From a virus, in the IMG/VR virus record IMGVR_UViG_3300007541_000074, positions 1 through 35,667 of that record: a stretch of 35,667 nt of DNA. One strand, given 5' to 3'. Below the pieces are notes generated by a model, which made no database searches, was not told the origin of the DNA, and was given only the letters and a program-made list of their open reading frames with translations. The position numbers were made by a program, and so were the translations under genes. Positions 19,201 to 26,600 of this stretch are shown here, piece by piece (position 1 is the first letter of the stretch; each line of letters opens with the position of its first letter).

Positions 19201-21991
19201 AGTTACGACAGTATTGCCTGAGGTTGTATATGCAATAAGGATTGACAGCAATTCTCTTAAGATTGCAACAAAGAAAGAATATGCTGAGCAAGGGATTGGT
19301 GTAACATTCACATCAGTAGGTCTTGGAAATGCACATGAACTTGAGATGTACAAAAAGAATGAAAAATCTTTGATTACCATTAATAATCTTGCACAATATC
19401 CAATTTCATATTCCTACATATCCCACACTTTATTGGGTAATAGTGGTCAAATTGGTGCAGCTTCTACATATTTTGCTTTAAGTGGTATAAGTTCTATTAA
19501 ACCAACAGACTTGTTAAAAATAGATGATGAATATGTTAGAGTTGAAAATGTTGGATTGGGAACTACAAGTATTGGTCCAATTACCTTCACCGGAAACATC
19601 CCACTAGTAGAGGTTACCAGAGGATTTGTAGGGTCTATTGCAGGAATACATACAGATACCTCTATTGCCAGGGTTTATAGAGGATCTTACAATATTTCTG
19701 GAAATAAGATTTACTTCACACAAGCTCCTAGAGGAAATCAATTAGACTTAATTGGTCCTGATGAAAACGCTCTGCCAAGAGAAAGAGCAACATTTAGTGG
19801 TAGAGTATTTTTAAGACAAGACTACACTTCAAACCAAATTTATGACGATATTTCTGATCAATTTACAGGAATAGGTCAAACTTTTATTCTGACATCACAA
19901 GGAATTAATACTGTTGGATTGGGAACTAGTGGTGGAAATGGTATTGTTTTTATTAACAGTATATTCCAGTCACCAACAACTTTAAATAATTCTGGTAATA
20001 ATTATGAAATTAATGAAGATACTTCTGTGGGAATAACCAGTATTAAATTTACTGGCATAACAACAAATGGTGGTCTTTATACTTCAGATTATGATATTAA
20101 TATGAATCAACTACCTCGTGGAGGTATAATTGTTTCTTTAGGATCTACATCAGGTTTGGGTTATGCTCCATTAGTAGGTGCTTCAGTTACTGCAGTTGTT
20201 TCGGGTGGGTCTATTGTATCTGTTGGATTAGGGACGCAAGATATTATTGGGTCTGGATATAGAGGAAATGTATCGGTAGCAGTCACAGAATCTGGTCATA
20301 CTGGGTCTGCAGCGAATATTACTGCTACTGTGGGTGCTGGAGGAACATTGTCCTTCAACATCGTTGGAGGTGGCAGTGGATACTCAAATCCAACAATCAA
20401 TGTTTCATCACCCTCATATGAAAACTTGCCAGTAATTGGTGTTTCTCGTTTAGGTGTAGGTGCAACTACAGATACTGGAATTGGACTTCTCCTAAATGTT
20501 GAAGTTGGTGCGAGATCAACTACTGGAATAGGATCAACTTACTTTGAAGTGAAAGATTTCAACATTGTAAGAAATGGATACGGATTTAGAATAGGTGATG
20601 TATTTAAACCTGTGGGATTGGTTACTGATGCAAGATTAGCATCTCCAATTAGTGAATTTGAGTTAACTGTTTTAGACACATTTACTGATTCTTTTGCTGC
20701 GTGGCAGTTTGGTGAATTGGATTATATTGATTCTATTAAGAATTATCAGGATGGTGTGAGAAATAGATTCCCATTATTCTACAATTCCGAATTACTAAGT
20801 TTTGAAATTGATGAAAACCTTGCAGATTCTCAGACAATAGATTTACAGTCAGTACTTCTAATTTTTGTTAATGGAATCTTACAAGAACCAGGAAGTTCTT
20901 ATCAATTTAATGGAGGAACATCATTCACATTTACAGTCGCTCCAAAACCAGAAGATGATATTGCAGTATTTTTCTATAGAGGAACTAGAGGCGTAGATAG
21001 CACTCAAGAGAATATTACAGAGACTTTGAAAGTGGGAGATACTGTGCAGGTATTCAGTAACAACAGTAATATCAGCAATACAATTACTCAAGACAAGAGA
21101 GTAATTTATGATATTGCTGGATCTGATAAAATTGAAACTAATCTTTATAATTTACAAGGAATTGATACTATTAACGAAAAACCATTGTATTGGACTAAAC
21201 AAAAAGTTGACCTATCAATTAATGGTGATATTATCTCTAAATCTAGAGACTCTATTGAATCGCAAGTTTATCCAACCGCAAATATAATTAGAAACTTTGA
21301 AATTTCTGATACTGAAGTATTTGTAGATGATTCATCGTTATTTAATTATGAAAATGAATCCTCAATATCTTTTGATGCAGTTGTATTTACCAATACCAAC
21401 GTTGGAATAGCAACTACAGACTTTTCTACACAAAATGAGATATTGAATAATATATCAACTGTTGAGGGTTTTGAAGCATCAGTTGTTGGAATTGCTACGA
21501 CAACTGGAATAGGAAATCCTTTAGCAATTGAATTTACTTTAAGTAGGCAATCAGGAACTTTCCCCAATCTTCAAGTTGGTTATCCCGTATATATTTCAAA
21601 CACTAGAGTTGGAAATGGTGTAACTTCTATTGATACATCAAATTCGGATATTGTGGCAATAAGTACTTCAGGATTAAATAATGTCTATAAAATACATGCC
21701 TTCAATTCAATAACTGGAATTATGACTTGTAACGTTGCATCTAATACTTCTATTGTTGGAATCGCAACGACTGGAACTCTTAATTACCCTGTAGGAAGAA
21801 TGACTTGGGGTAGATTATCTGGATTCACCAGATCTTCATCTCCAATATCAATCGCCGTCACTGGATATATTTCAAGTATCGGTATAAGTAGTGAAGGGTA
21901 TAGTGCAGGTCTTTCAACATATCCAATTATACAAAGAAGAGGATATGGATTAAGAAATAATGGATCTCTTAAAAAAGATAAAGTGTCATGA
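10226..21991 (+). CDS. Giant baseplate/tail-periphery protein in the gp7 position, 3,921 residues
   Basis: The gene fills the place of T4 gene 7 (between 6 and 8) but its product is nearly four times longer than T4 gp7 (1,032 residues). The N-terminal 200 residues (LPEFILDESPKASEFLKQYY, LFLQEFYKKIKFSLTPG, ARSLYESKGTAESFRILFN) are helical and look like the wedge-anchoring part. The rest is almost all β. I see at least three repeat classes: a Gly-Tyr module (V..GG.GY...P.V..S; near residues 740, 932, 1072, 1116, 1155, 1418, 2046, 2124 and 3374), an IDDE/RG module (about 101, 343, 1553 and 3097), and an NH..F.TG..L.Y module (near 770, 967, 1670, 1820 and 2960). A degenerate YHYH domain lies at about 1240-1335. 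Residues about 3545-3590 (LLIFVNGILQEPGSSYQF, FFYRGTRG) look like a tail-fibre element. GAGG precedes the ATG. A role as a gp7-like wedge base fused to surface-binding repeats is inference. Confidence 0.85.
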   Translation: MVQNGFESRVKVQQIIDSQLPEFILDESPKASEFLKQYYISQEYQGGPTDIVENLDQYINLDSLIPEVIVGSITLNNSITSSSNTIEVSSTKGFPSQYGLLKIDDEIVTYTGSTETSFTGCIRGFSGITNYHKDLQYEELVFTESSAVSHSAGASIENLSSLFLQEFYKKIKFSLTPGLEGVDFTANLNVGNFIKEARSLYESKGTAESFRILFNVLFGETPTVVDLEQFLIKPSDAKFIRRDVAVVDVISGDPTKLSGQTIRKSTDEENTSASVSEVETITRKGKTYYKLNFFIGYDDTYPNVTGTFSITPNTKVVEDVTLSNVATTITVDSTVGFAESGSVFYNGNEIFYSEKTVNQFLGCYINSTQSINISKTSRIISNDTYYGYEDGDVTRKVEFIITGVLSNIVIDSNSYSFLEGEEIYPQNLGKIIPKGDEINQIFANTWIYNTSSRYQVDSFSANTITTKSSIDNTSLAVDDVIEVLQRNTEIVVSGFENVNVISISGNELTVDVSTSSLNQNAEYDIRRIIKKASSTIVPIQFGNDKITADVQNVYDENSKNLYVASNSIPSYPIQTNVFEYEVVGLLERGDNEAYSVIDFGIQNPVSFITGDKVYYYTQNNDFIEGLVEGPYYVEVLSNVNPDIDNTRIRLYLSNSTVGSDDYVSFGTLSNGIVTGTHKFVLYSQKSKVISPQKLLRKFKLNQTIGDNKKYETVPGPVGLLKNGVEIYNYKTQDKIYYGPLESVNVLNGGNGYDVINPPSVTLSTGNALVQPVVKGYVEKIFVDPQDFDVDVVVSVALTGGNGSGASFQPVIEKYVRELEFDARPLSGGGGLDFVNERIAFIENHNLINGQPIVYNSNNFSPIGIGTFGGSDLDQSKTLVNGATYYSKVINDKTIEIYQSLSDYSAGINTVGFTTIGNAGIQKFKTEIKNKLSEIKVINGGSGYTNRKLRVSSTGISTYNHIIEFENHGFLNGEIISYNYENTGISGLSTSVKYQVLRLDSDKFRLCDAGIGGTNVSNYQRENYVKFSTTGSGYQIFSYPDIVLTVEYTSVGLGSTQVRGSIVATPIIRGSIDQVYVYEKGSNYGSLVLNTHQRPQIVVKNGKESQFKPVIENGRIVDVSVLYGGQDYYSTPDLVVSGSGVGANLRPVVSNNKIVDVIVVNPGAGYTSTNTVVRAISAGKNAVFESSVRSLTLNNSYKYGIQKKTYRDPATEILVETDNNLEYAVVGYSGNIKNNLKDNGGNTSHSDIIGWAYDGNPIYGSYGYSDPNDTRLVKKLEPGYSAVNVENRPSTSVFPLGYFVEDYVFTNSGDLDQYNGRFGKTKDFPEGVYAYFATIDTNIDGDVIGKFPYFIGNEYRSPYIEENIELDQTFDFNNSSLIRNTLPYKVNEEYADNDFIVESNEIIEQKTLIESVSSGNVSALEIINSGSDYRVNDQITFDDSGTEGGGIFAKVSEITGKQINEINTTIQSYSDSTITWVDGNTIKVYIEPYHEFLRGDNINISGLSTQISNLNGSYQVGLTTYSTILDKQIPAYALTGIVTDVYLTSIPENISIGSSFKVDNEIFSILNIYNNFGVVRVSRSTSGGIHTQTTPVHFLPDSFTVNKSTDYFESKVNDKVYYNPTKSVGIGTTSGTGINVSYNIGVTTYNTFIPTQSIFLPNHSFSTGQQLIFRKPSGGNPISVSDTPTSVSFNILGGDSEILYAINKSKDYIGIVTNVGLTTITNGLFFRNTSWVAAHDNYQYSVESNFTQVTADINKINSVVSVSTSHNLSIGDRVSLNVRPNLSVGIGTSNAIKVKFDASTNSLVVNPIGFSSSGINTTTNQITIESHGLKTGDKILYQADNVPSGIVTGNYYVYRVDGNNIKLCNTYTDSTSSNPLFLNILSAGIGTQNISLVNPQIQVIRDNNLVFDLSDSSLSGYKLKIYYDNDFSKEFVSVATTTSLSVSGVGTVGVSTDAALTLNYTDFVPEKLYYNLEKSGYISTADSDVVNYSEIISIDSKYNGDYNVIGVANTSFTISLRNTPEKLSYQKIDCDVLEYTTNSTTASGGISKVNLISGGYGYKSLPHFTGSNSVNGEGAFIIPSSETIGKITQSRIINEGFEYASDKTLRPTTTIPQSVYISSSNTIDSITILNGGQNYTSAPDLILVDSDTGELIDSGLLKANLTGSSIGEVKIEVEPKGLPIKPVTIRAINNSNSVSIDRVESSSSGIVTCILTTPLAGFTSAPFAVGDRIFVEGIEKADSSGSGFNSSDYGYRFFTVTNYFGLNPGNPDKLEFSVSGLTTNPGIAKTIQESYATITNYNNYPEFEVIQKFLPFLVGETLSSDNGLGLVTRDLTVTDCDENIVRVSGSYKLSPNERIRGTQSFNEATVDVVKSVDGVYNIDYFNLQNFGWRDETGKLSEDSQVTPDNDYYQNLSYTVKSSKTWEEIVTPVNNLLHTSGTKNFADTQLEQNVQSGIGTTESTLSLINMFIEDNRVDTINNFDLVVDVDTIGSRSKFLKFNNIRLSDYVLCKTNKVLKIDDISSQFSSNDDERENISNILPITSSNGYNKFLLQVKNILNNEIQFSEIVTINNDEDIFTLYKGEFTTGTTGYGSTIFNPDSLLANINGYVDEEGTFYLRFVPEDPFDSSFDIKILQDTFTSKSAIGSTQSLNCVDLISQNRVVSSGITTSVIELDSAKYSSVYSNIHVLNTDSSVMNYVEIYLSHDGSDTYITEYYFDGEEGESYRPIGSFGASLSGGILSLKYTNTESENIIVRSKNVGFGTTALGGDFYRFKLPGQIPTNERTVVFESNYNNVSSASTSVIILDKNLFTSVKSIVKVGLGETSALHQVMTVYDGTNVSTLQYPFLSIGSTNGIGTFGANVDSTNFTLSFYPDSSVSGNIEIISFNECFYTDLDIVNIPPDLDYSPVRQSVKNANYFGVNSPLVNKLDFETNYEETPIFMRSFDPSSSLDFATGICTITNHFFNTGEQLIYRPKSTFIGIGTSAIGIGATENYVGVVTTVLPEVVYAIRIDSNSLKIATKKEYAEQGIGVTFTSVGLGNAHELEMYKKNEKSLITINNLAQYPISYSYISHTLLGNSGQIGAASTYFALSGISSIKPTDLLKIDDEYVRVENVGLGTTSIGPITFTGNIPLVEVTRGFVGSIAGIHTDTSIARVYRGSYNISGNKIYFTQAPRGNQLDLIGPDENALPRERATFSGRVFLRQDYTSNQIYDDISDQFTGIGQTFILTSQGINTVGLGTSGGNGIVFINSIFQSPTTLNNSGNNYEINEDTSVGITSIKFTGITTNGGLYTSDYDINMNQLPRGGIIVSLGSTSGLGYAPLVGASVTAVVSGGSIVSVGLGTQDIIGSGYRGNVSVAVTESGHTGSAANITATVGAGGTLSFNIVGGGSGYSNPTINVSSPSYENLPVIGVSRLGVGATTDTGIGLLLNVEVGARSTTGIGSTYFEVKDFNIVRNGYGFRIGDVFKPVGLVTDARLASPISEFELTVLDTFTDSFAAWQFGELDYIDSIKNYQDGVRNRFPLFYNSELLSFEIDENLADSQTIDLQSVLLIFVNGILQEPGSSYQFNGGTSFTFTVAPKPEDDIAVFFYRGTRGVDSTQENITETLKVGDTVQVFSNNSNISNTITQDKRVIYDIAGSDKIETNLYNLQGIDTINEKPLYWTKQKVDLSINGDIISKSRDSIESQVYPTANIIRNFEISDTEVFVDDSSLFNYENESSISFDAVVFTNTNVGIATTDFSTQNEILNNISTVEGFEASVVGIATTTGIGNPLAIEFTLSRQSGTFPNLQVGYPVYISNTRVGNGVTSIDTSNSDIVAISTSGLNNVYKIHAFNSITGIMTCNVASNTSIVGIATTGTLNYPVGRMTWGRLSGFTRSSSPISIAVTGYISSIGISSEGYSAGLSTYPIIQRRGYGLRNNGSLKKDKVS
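13951..14229 (+). other. Degenerate YHYH domain inside the giant protein
   Basis: Residues about 1242-1335 read HSDIIGWAYDGNPIYGSYGY, then later YNGRFGKTKDFPEGVYAYF. This follows the YHYH family pattern (H.PI.G.A.DG.PIYGPYGY ... NGR...P.G.Y.Y). The name-giving YHYH has become YAYF here, so a metal-binding histidine may be lost. The biochemical role of YHYH domains is not established; they occur in secreted and phage structural proteins. Confidence 0.75.
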
Positions 21992-21996
21992 CCTCA

Positions 21997-22004
21997 TATA
22001 AATA
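21997..22004 (+). promoter_or_regulatory. T4-type late promoter before gp8
   Basis: TATAAATA matches the T4 late box at all eight positions and ends 20 bases before the gp8 ATG at 22025. It lies in the only gap of note between the giant gene and gp8. A second ATATAAATG overlaps the start codon itself. Confidence 0.65.
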
Positions 22005-22024
22005 TAAAAAAAACAGCAATATAA

Positions 22025-23599
22025 ATGTCTGCACTTGTAACAGATCAATTTAGAATTTTAAACGCCACTAATTTTATAGACTCTGTAGATAATTCTTCAG
22101 ACTCTTATTATGTCTGGGTTGGTTTAACTAATCCTAATAGATACACTGGATTTGGTAGAGATACTAATTGGGATGGTGGCACTGGGGTGACAAATGGTAT
22201 AGTGCCAAATCCAATTGATAATTTGGATTATTTAACTCAATATGAAGACACTCTTCTTTTTGGAAAAAAAGTTACATCATCAAATATAAGAAGAGTTGTA
22301 AAGAGAGTTAATTGGGTAAGAGGTAAAAAATATGATATGTATAGACATGACTATAGTATTAATAATCTTAGTCCAATAGCAAAAAGAGCAAGGTTATATG
22401 ATTCTGAATTTTATGTATTAAATAGTGACTACAAGGTTTATATTTGTATTGAAAATGGGTCCAGTGGAATTAATACAACGGGAAATCAATCATTATATGA
22501 ACCAACACACACCGATTTAGAACCATCTATTGCAGGAACTGGTGGTGATGGATATGTTTGGAAGTATCTATTTACTGTTTCTCCTGGAGACATTGTAAAG
22601 TTTGATTCTACTGAGTATATCACATTACCAAACAACTGGAGTACCTCTACAGATTCTCAAATTGTTTCTGTAAGAGAAAATGGAGACTCTGAAGTAAATG
22701 ATAATCAAATAAAAACAGTTTACATTGATAATCCTGGAAGTAATTATCTATCTTCTGGAGAGGTAAATATTTTAGGTAATGGTACTGGTGGTAGAGTTTT
22801 TGTAGAAGTTAATTCAAATGGGGAAATAATTAACACTACTGTTACTTCTGGTGGTAAAGGATATACTTATGGAATAGTTGATTTAGGACCACTACAGCCA
22901 GGTGGAAATATTGCAAATCCAGCAAGACTTATTCCAATAATTCCACCCTCTAGAGGTCATGGATATGACTTATATAAAGAATTGGGTGCTGATAGAGTAA
23001 TGATTTATAGTAGGTTTGATGATTCTTCTAGAGACTTTCCGATTAATACTAAGTTTTGCCAAATTGGTATAGTAAAGAATCCTACCAAATTTATTTCTAC
23101 AGAAGTTTTTAGTGATTCTCAATTTTCAGGTCTTTATGCAATTAATTTCACCACAGTAAATGATACACCACCAACTATTGGAGAAAAAATTACTCAAACT
23201 GTATCCGGAGGAATTGCTGTTGGATATGTTGCATCATATGATTCAGATACAAAAGTTTTAAAATATTTTAGAGATAGATCTTTATATTATGGTCCAACAC
23301 ACGATCAAACAGACTATGTAGGAGTTTCTACTGAAGGAAACGCTAACATTAATTTCAGTAATACCGGTGGAAATGTAGTTGGAGAAAGTAGTAATTTTGT
23401 TGGTCAAATCTCATCTTTCTCCGGAATTACTACAACAGTAAATAACTCCATTATAAATCTAGGGGTTACATTTACTGATGGACTTGCAAATCCTGAGATA
23501 AATAAAAAGACGGGAGATATTATTTACATTGATAATAGACCTCTCGTTTCTCGCAATGTTAGGCAAAAAGAAGACATTAAAATTATCCTGGAATTCTAA
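22025..23599 (+). CDS. 8: Baseplate wedge subunit gp8 with an internal insertion
   Basis: gp8 is a dimeric baseplate wedge protein. The product is 524 residues against 334 in T4. Conserved T4 features are seen: an N-terminal ALVTDQFRILNATNFIDS, then GTGGDGYVWKYLFTVSPGD (T4: GDGYVWEYLFEIPP) near residue 175, and a closing IIYIDNRPLVSR ... EDIKIILEF that matches the T4 C-terminus (MIYMENRPP ... EEINILFTF). The extra length lies mainly between the two. Residues about 225-300 hold two copies of the Gly-Tyr module (YIDNPGSNYLSSG and VTSGGKGYTYG) that is abundant in the giant protein. ATATAAATG leads the start codon, with a late promoter just upstream and no Shine-Dalgarno sequence. The DUF4815-type gene follows after three bases. 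Confidence 0.92.
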   Translation: MSALVTDQFRILNATNFIDSVDNSSDSYYVWVGLTNPNRYTGFGRDTNWDGGTGVTNGIVPNPIDNLDYLTQYEDTLLFGKKVTSSNIRRVVKRVNWVRGKKYDMYRHDYSINNLSPIAKRARLYDSEFYVLNSDYKVYICIENGSSGINTTGNQSLYEPTHTDLEPSIAGTGGDGYVWKYLFTVSPGDIVKFDSTEYITLPNNWSTSTDSQIVSVRENGDSEVNDNQIKTVYIDNPGSNYLSSGEVNILGNGTGGRVFVEVNSNGEIINTTVTSGGKGYTYGIVDLGPLQPGGNIANPARLIPIIPPSRGHGYDLYKELGADRVMIYSRFDDSSRDFPINTKFCQIGIVKNPTKFISTEVFSDSQFSGLYAINFTTVNDTPPTIGEKITQTVSGGIAVGYVASYDSDTKVLKYFRDRSLYYGPTHDQTDYVGVSTEGNANINFSNTGGNVVGESSNFVGQISSFSGITTTVNNSIINLGVTFTDGLANPEINKKTGDIIYIDNRPLVSRNVRQKEDIKIILEF

Positions 23600-23602
23600 G
23601 AA

Positions 23603-26600
23603 ATGGCACAAAAGACAAACCTAAATGTAAGTCCATATTTTGATGACTTTGATGCTGAAAAGAACTTTTATAAAGTTCTTTTTAATCCAGGAAGACCAGT
23701 ACAATCAAGAGAATTAAATAATATTCAATCAATTTTACAAAATCAAATTGAATCGTTTGGTAGTCATATTTTTAAAGAAGGGTCTTTAGTAATTCCAGGA
23801 AATACTACTTATGATCCTAGTTTTTTCGCAGTTAAATTAAATCCAACTTCTTTTGGTGTCAACATATCAGCATACATTGAGAAATATGTAGGTAAATTAA
23901 TAGAAGGTCAAGTTTCTGGTGTCACTGCATATGTCCAAAAAGTTGAAATACCAAATTCAACAAATAATTTAGATTATGTTACATTATATGTAAAGTATAT
24001 TGATTCGGATAATGATTTTAATATCAATCCGTTTCAAGATGGCGAATCATTAGTATCAACTGAAAGTATTGTTTATGGAAATACTACGATTACATCAGGC
24101 ACTCCCTTTGCTTCATTAATCCTAACAGATGCAACTTCTACAGGATCTGCTGTCTCTATTGATGATGGAATTTATTTTGTAAGAGGTACTTTTGCTAGAG
24201 TATCTAAACAAACTATTATCCTAGATTATTATACAAATACTCCATCATACAGAGTAGGTCTTAAAGTATCTGAAGAAATTATATCTGCTAAGGAAGATTC
24301 TTCTTTATACGATAATGCTAAAGGATTTACTAACTATGCGGCACCAGGTGCGGATAGATTTAAGATAGGACTGTCTTTAACTAAAAAATCTATTGATAGT
24401 GTAGAGACTGACACTGATTTTATTGAAATTCTTAGAATTGAAAACGGTGAAATTAAAAAGGTTAATACTACAACTCAATATTCTCTCATTAGAGATTACT
24501 TAGCACAAAGAACTTTTGATGAATCTGGAAATTACTCTGTAACTCCATTTAAAATTTCTTTACATAATTCTTTGAATGATAGACTTGGAAATGATGGATT
24601 ATTCTTTGATAATCAGAAAACAGAGTTTGGAAATACTCCTTCAGATGATTTAATGGGTGTAAAATTATCACCAGGAAAAGCATATGTAAAAGGTTATGAT
24701 ATTGAAAAAGTTACAACTACTATTCTAGATGTAAATAAACCAAGAGAAACTCAAAATGTAAAAACTGCAAATGTTCCCTTTGAAATGGGAAACTTATTGA
24801 GAATTAATAACATAACTGGATCTCCAAAGCAGAATGAATCTTTAGAACTTCATTCAGTTAGAAGAAGTGATTCTGGAGATCCAATTTCAGATACTAAAAT
24901 TGGAGATGCTAGAGTTTATAGTTTTAGATTAACTGACTCTGCTTATTCTGGAGCATCTACTAATTGGGACTTATATTTGTATGACATACAGACCTATACA
25001 ACTTTGGTTTTAAATCAAAGTATAACGGCAGAACAATTACCAATTTCCTCATATGTAAAGGGAAAAAGCAGTGGTGCAAGTGGATATGCATCTGCATCGG
25101 GAGACGGCACCACATCAATTAAATTAAGACAAACATCAGGTACTTTTATTAAAGGTGAGCAAATAATTATTAATGGAGTTGAAATATATCCTAGATCTAT
25201 TTCACAAATCAGCGTATATGGTACTGAAGACATTAGACAGGTTTATCAACCCACATCGGTAGGAATTGCAACTTCATTTATTGGAGATTCGGTATTAGAT
25301 AAGCAACTTCCAATTGGATTTAATGCTTCTGATACTATTAACATCACTGCAGGTGGGGTAGTAACTTCTCCAGGAAAGTTTTTCAATACAATTAAGGTTG
25401 GATCTATAATAAGATATCAGTCACCTAACAGTGCTGATGAAACTTTTAATAGAGTTTCTAGTATAAGTGCTACTGGCAATTCAATAACTGTTGCAGGAAT
25501 CTCTACAGTTAGTGGTGTTTGTGATGGTGCTGTAGGAGTTGCGACAAATCTATCATTTAGTATTGGAATACCGAAGATTAGGAATACTGATAAGGGATAC
25601 TTATATGCTGAGTTACCTAACTCAAATATATCTCAAATAGATTTAAATGACTCTATTTTAACTTTTAGCGCACAGTCTACAAGTTCTAAGTCTTCAAGTA
25701 GTCCAATAGTTCTTTCAGTATCAGATTTTTCTTTTTCAGGATTAACAACTGCTTTATTCACACCATTCGATGAAGAGCGTTACTCTGTTCATTATGATGA
25801 TGGCACAACAGAATCTTTAACATCTGATCAATTTTCTTTATCAAATAATCAAGTAACTTTATCAAATCTTACTAGCGGAAAGACAACATCTACAATTAAT
25901 GCAACATTCATTAAAAATGGTGTGCAGAGTAAGCAAAAACAATATAATCGTAGCAAAGTCTTAAACATAATTTATTCAAAGTATCCAGAATCTGGGAGTG
26001 GTATTAGTACTTCTATCGATGATGGTCTTGAGTATAATCAATATTATGGTCTAAGAGTTCAAGATGAAGAAATTTCTCTAAATTATCCAGATGTTTCAAA
26101 GGTCTTAGCAGTCTATGAATCTTTGGATACATCAAATCCATCTTTAGATATCTTGTCATTTAGTTCAGTTTTAAATATTGGTGGAAATGCTATTGTTGGT
26201 GAGAATATTTTAGGATCTGAAAGTGGATGTATTGCTAGAGTCGTAACAAGGTCTACAAATAGTGTAGGAATTGTTTATCTAAATTCGAATAGATTTAATA
26301 CTAATGAAGTTGTAACTTTTAAGGAATCAAATATTTCTGGTGAAATAGATGCTTTAACTTTAGGAAATTATAATGATATTACAAATAGATTTATTTTAGA
26401 TAAAGGTCAGAAAGAACAATATTATGATTATTCTAGACTTGTTAGGAATGAAGGAGAAACAGAACCTTCTAGAAGAATTTTAGTAGTATTTGATTATTAC
26501 AGTGTCCCCTCAACAGATAATGGAGATGTATTCACTGTAGCAAGTTATAATAAAGAGCAATTTTCATCTGATATTCCTTCAGTTGGAAGCAATAAAACTA

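Noticed and set aside
14206-21567. Several reverse-strand frames of 60-78 codons within the giant gene.
   Set aside because: They are antisense shadows of a continuous 3,921-codon gene; the Ile/Ser/Leu-rich translations are typical of AT-rich antisense frames.
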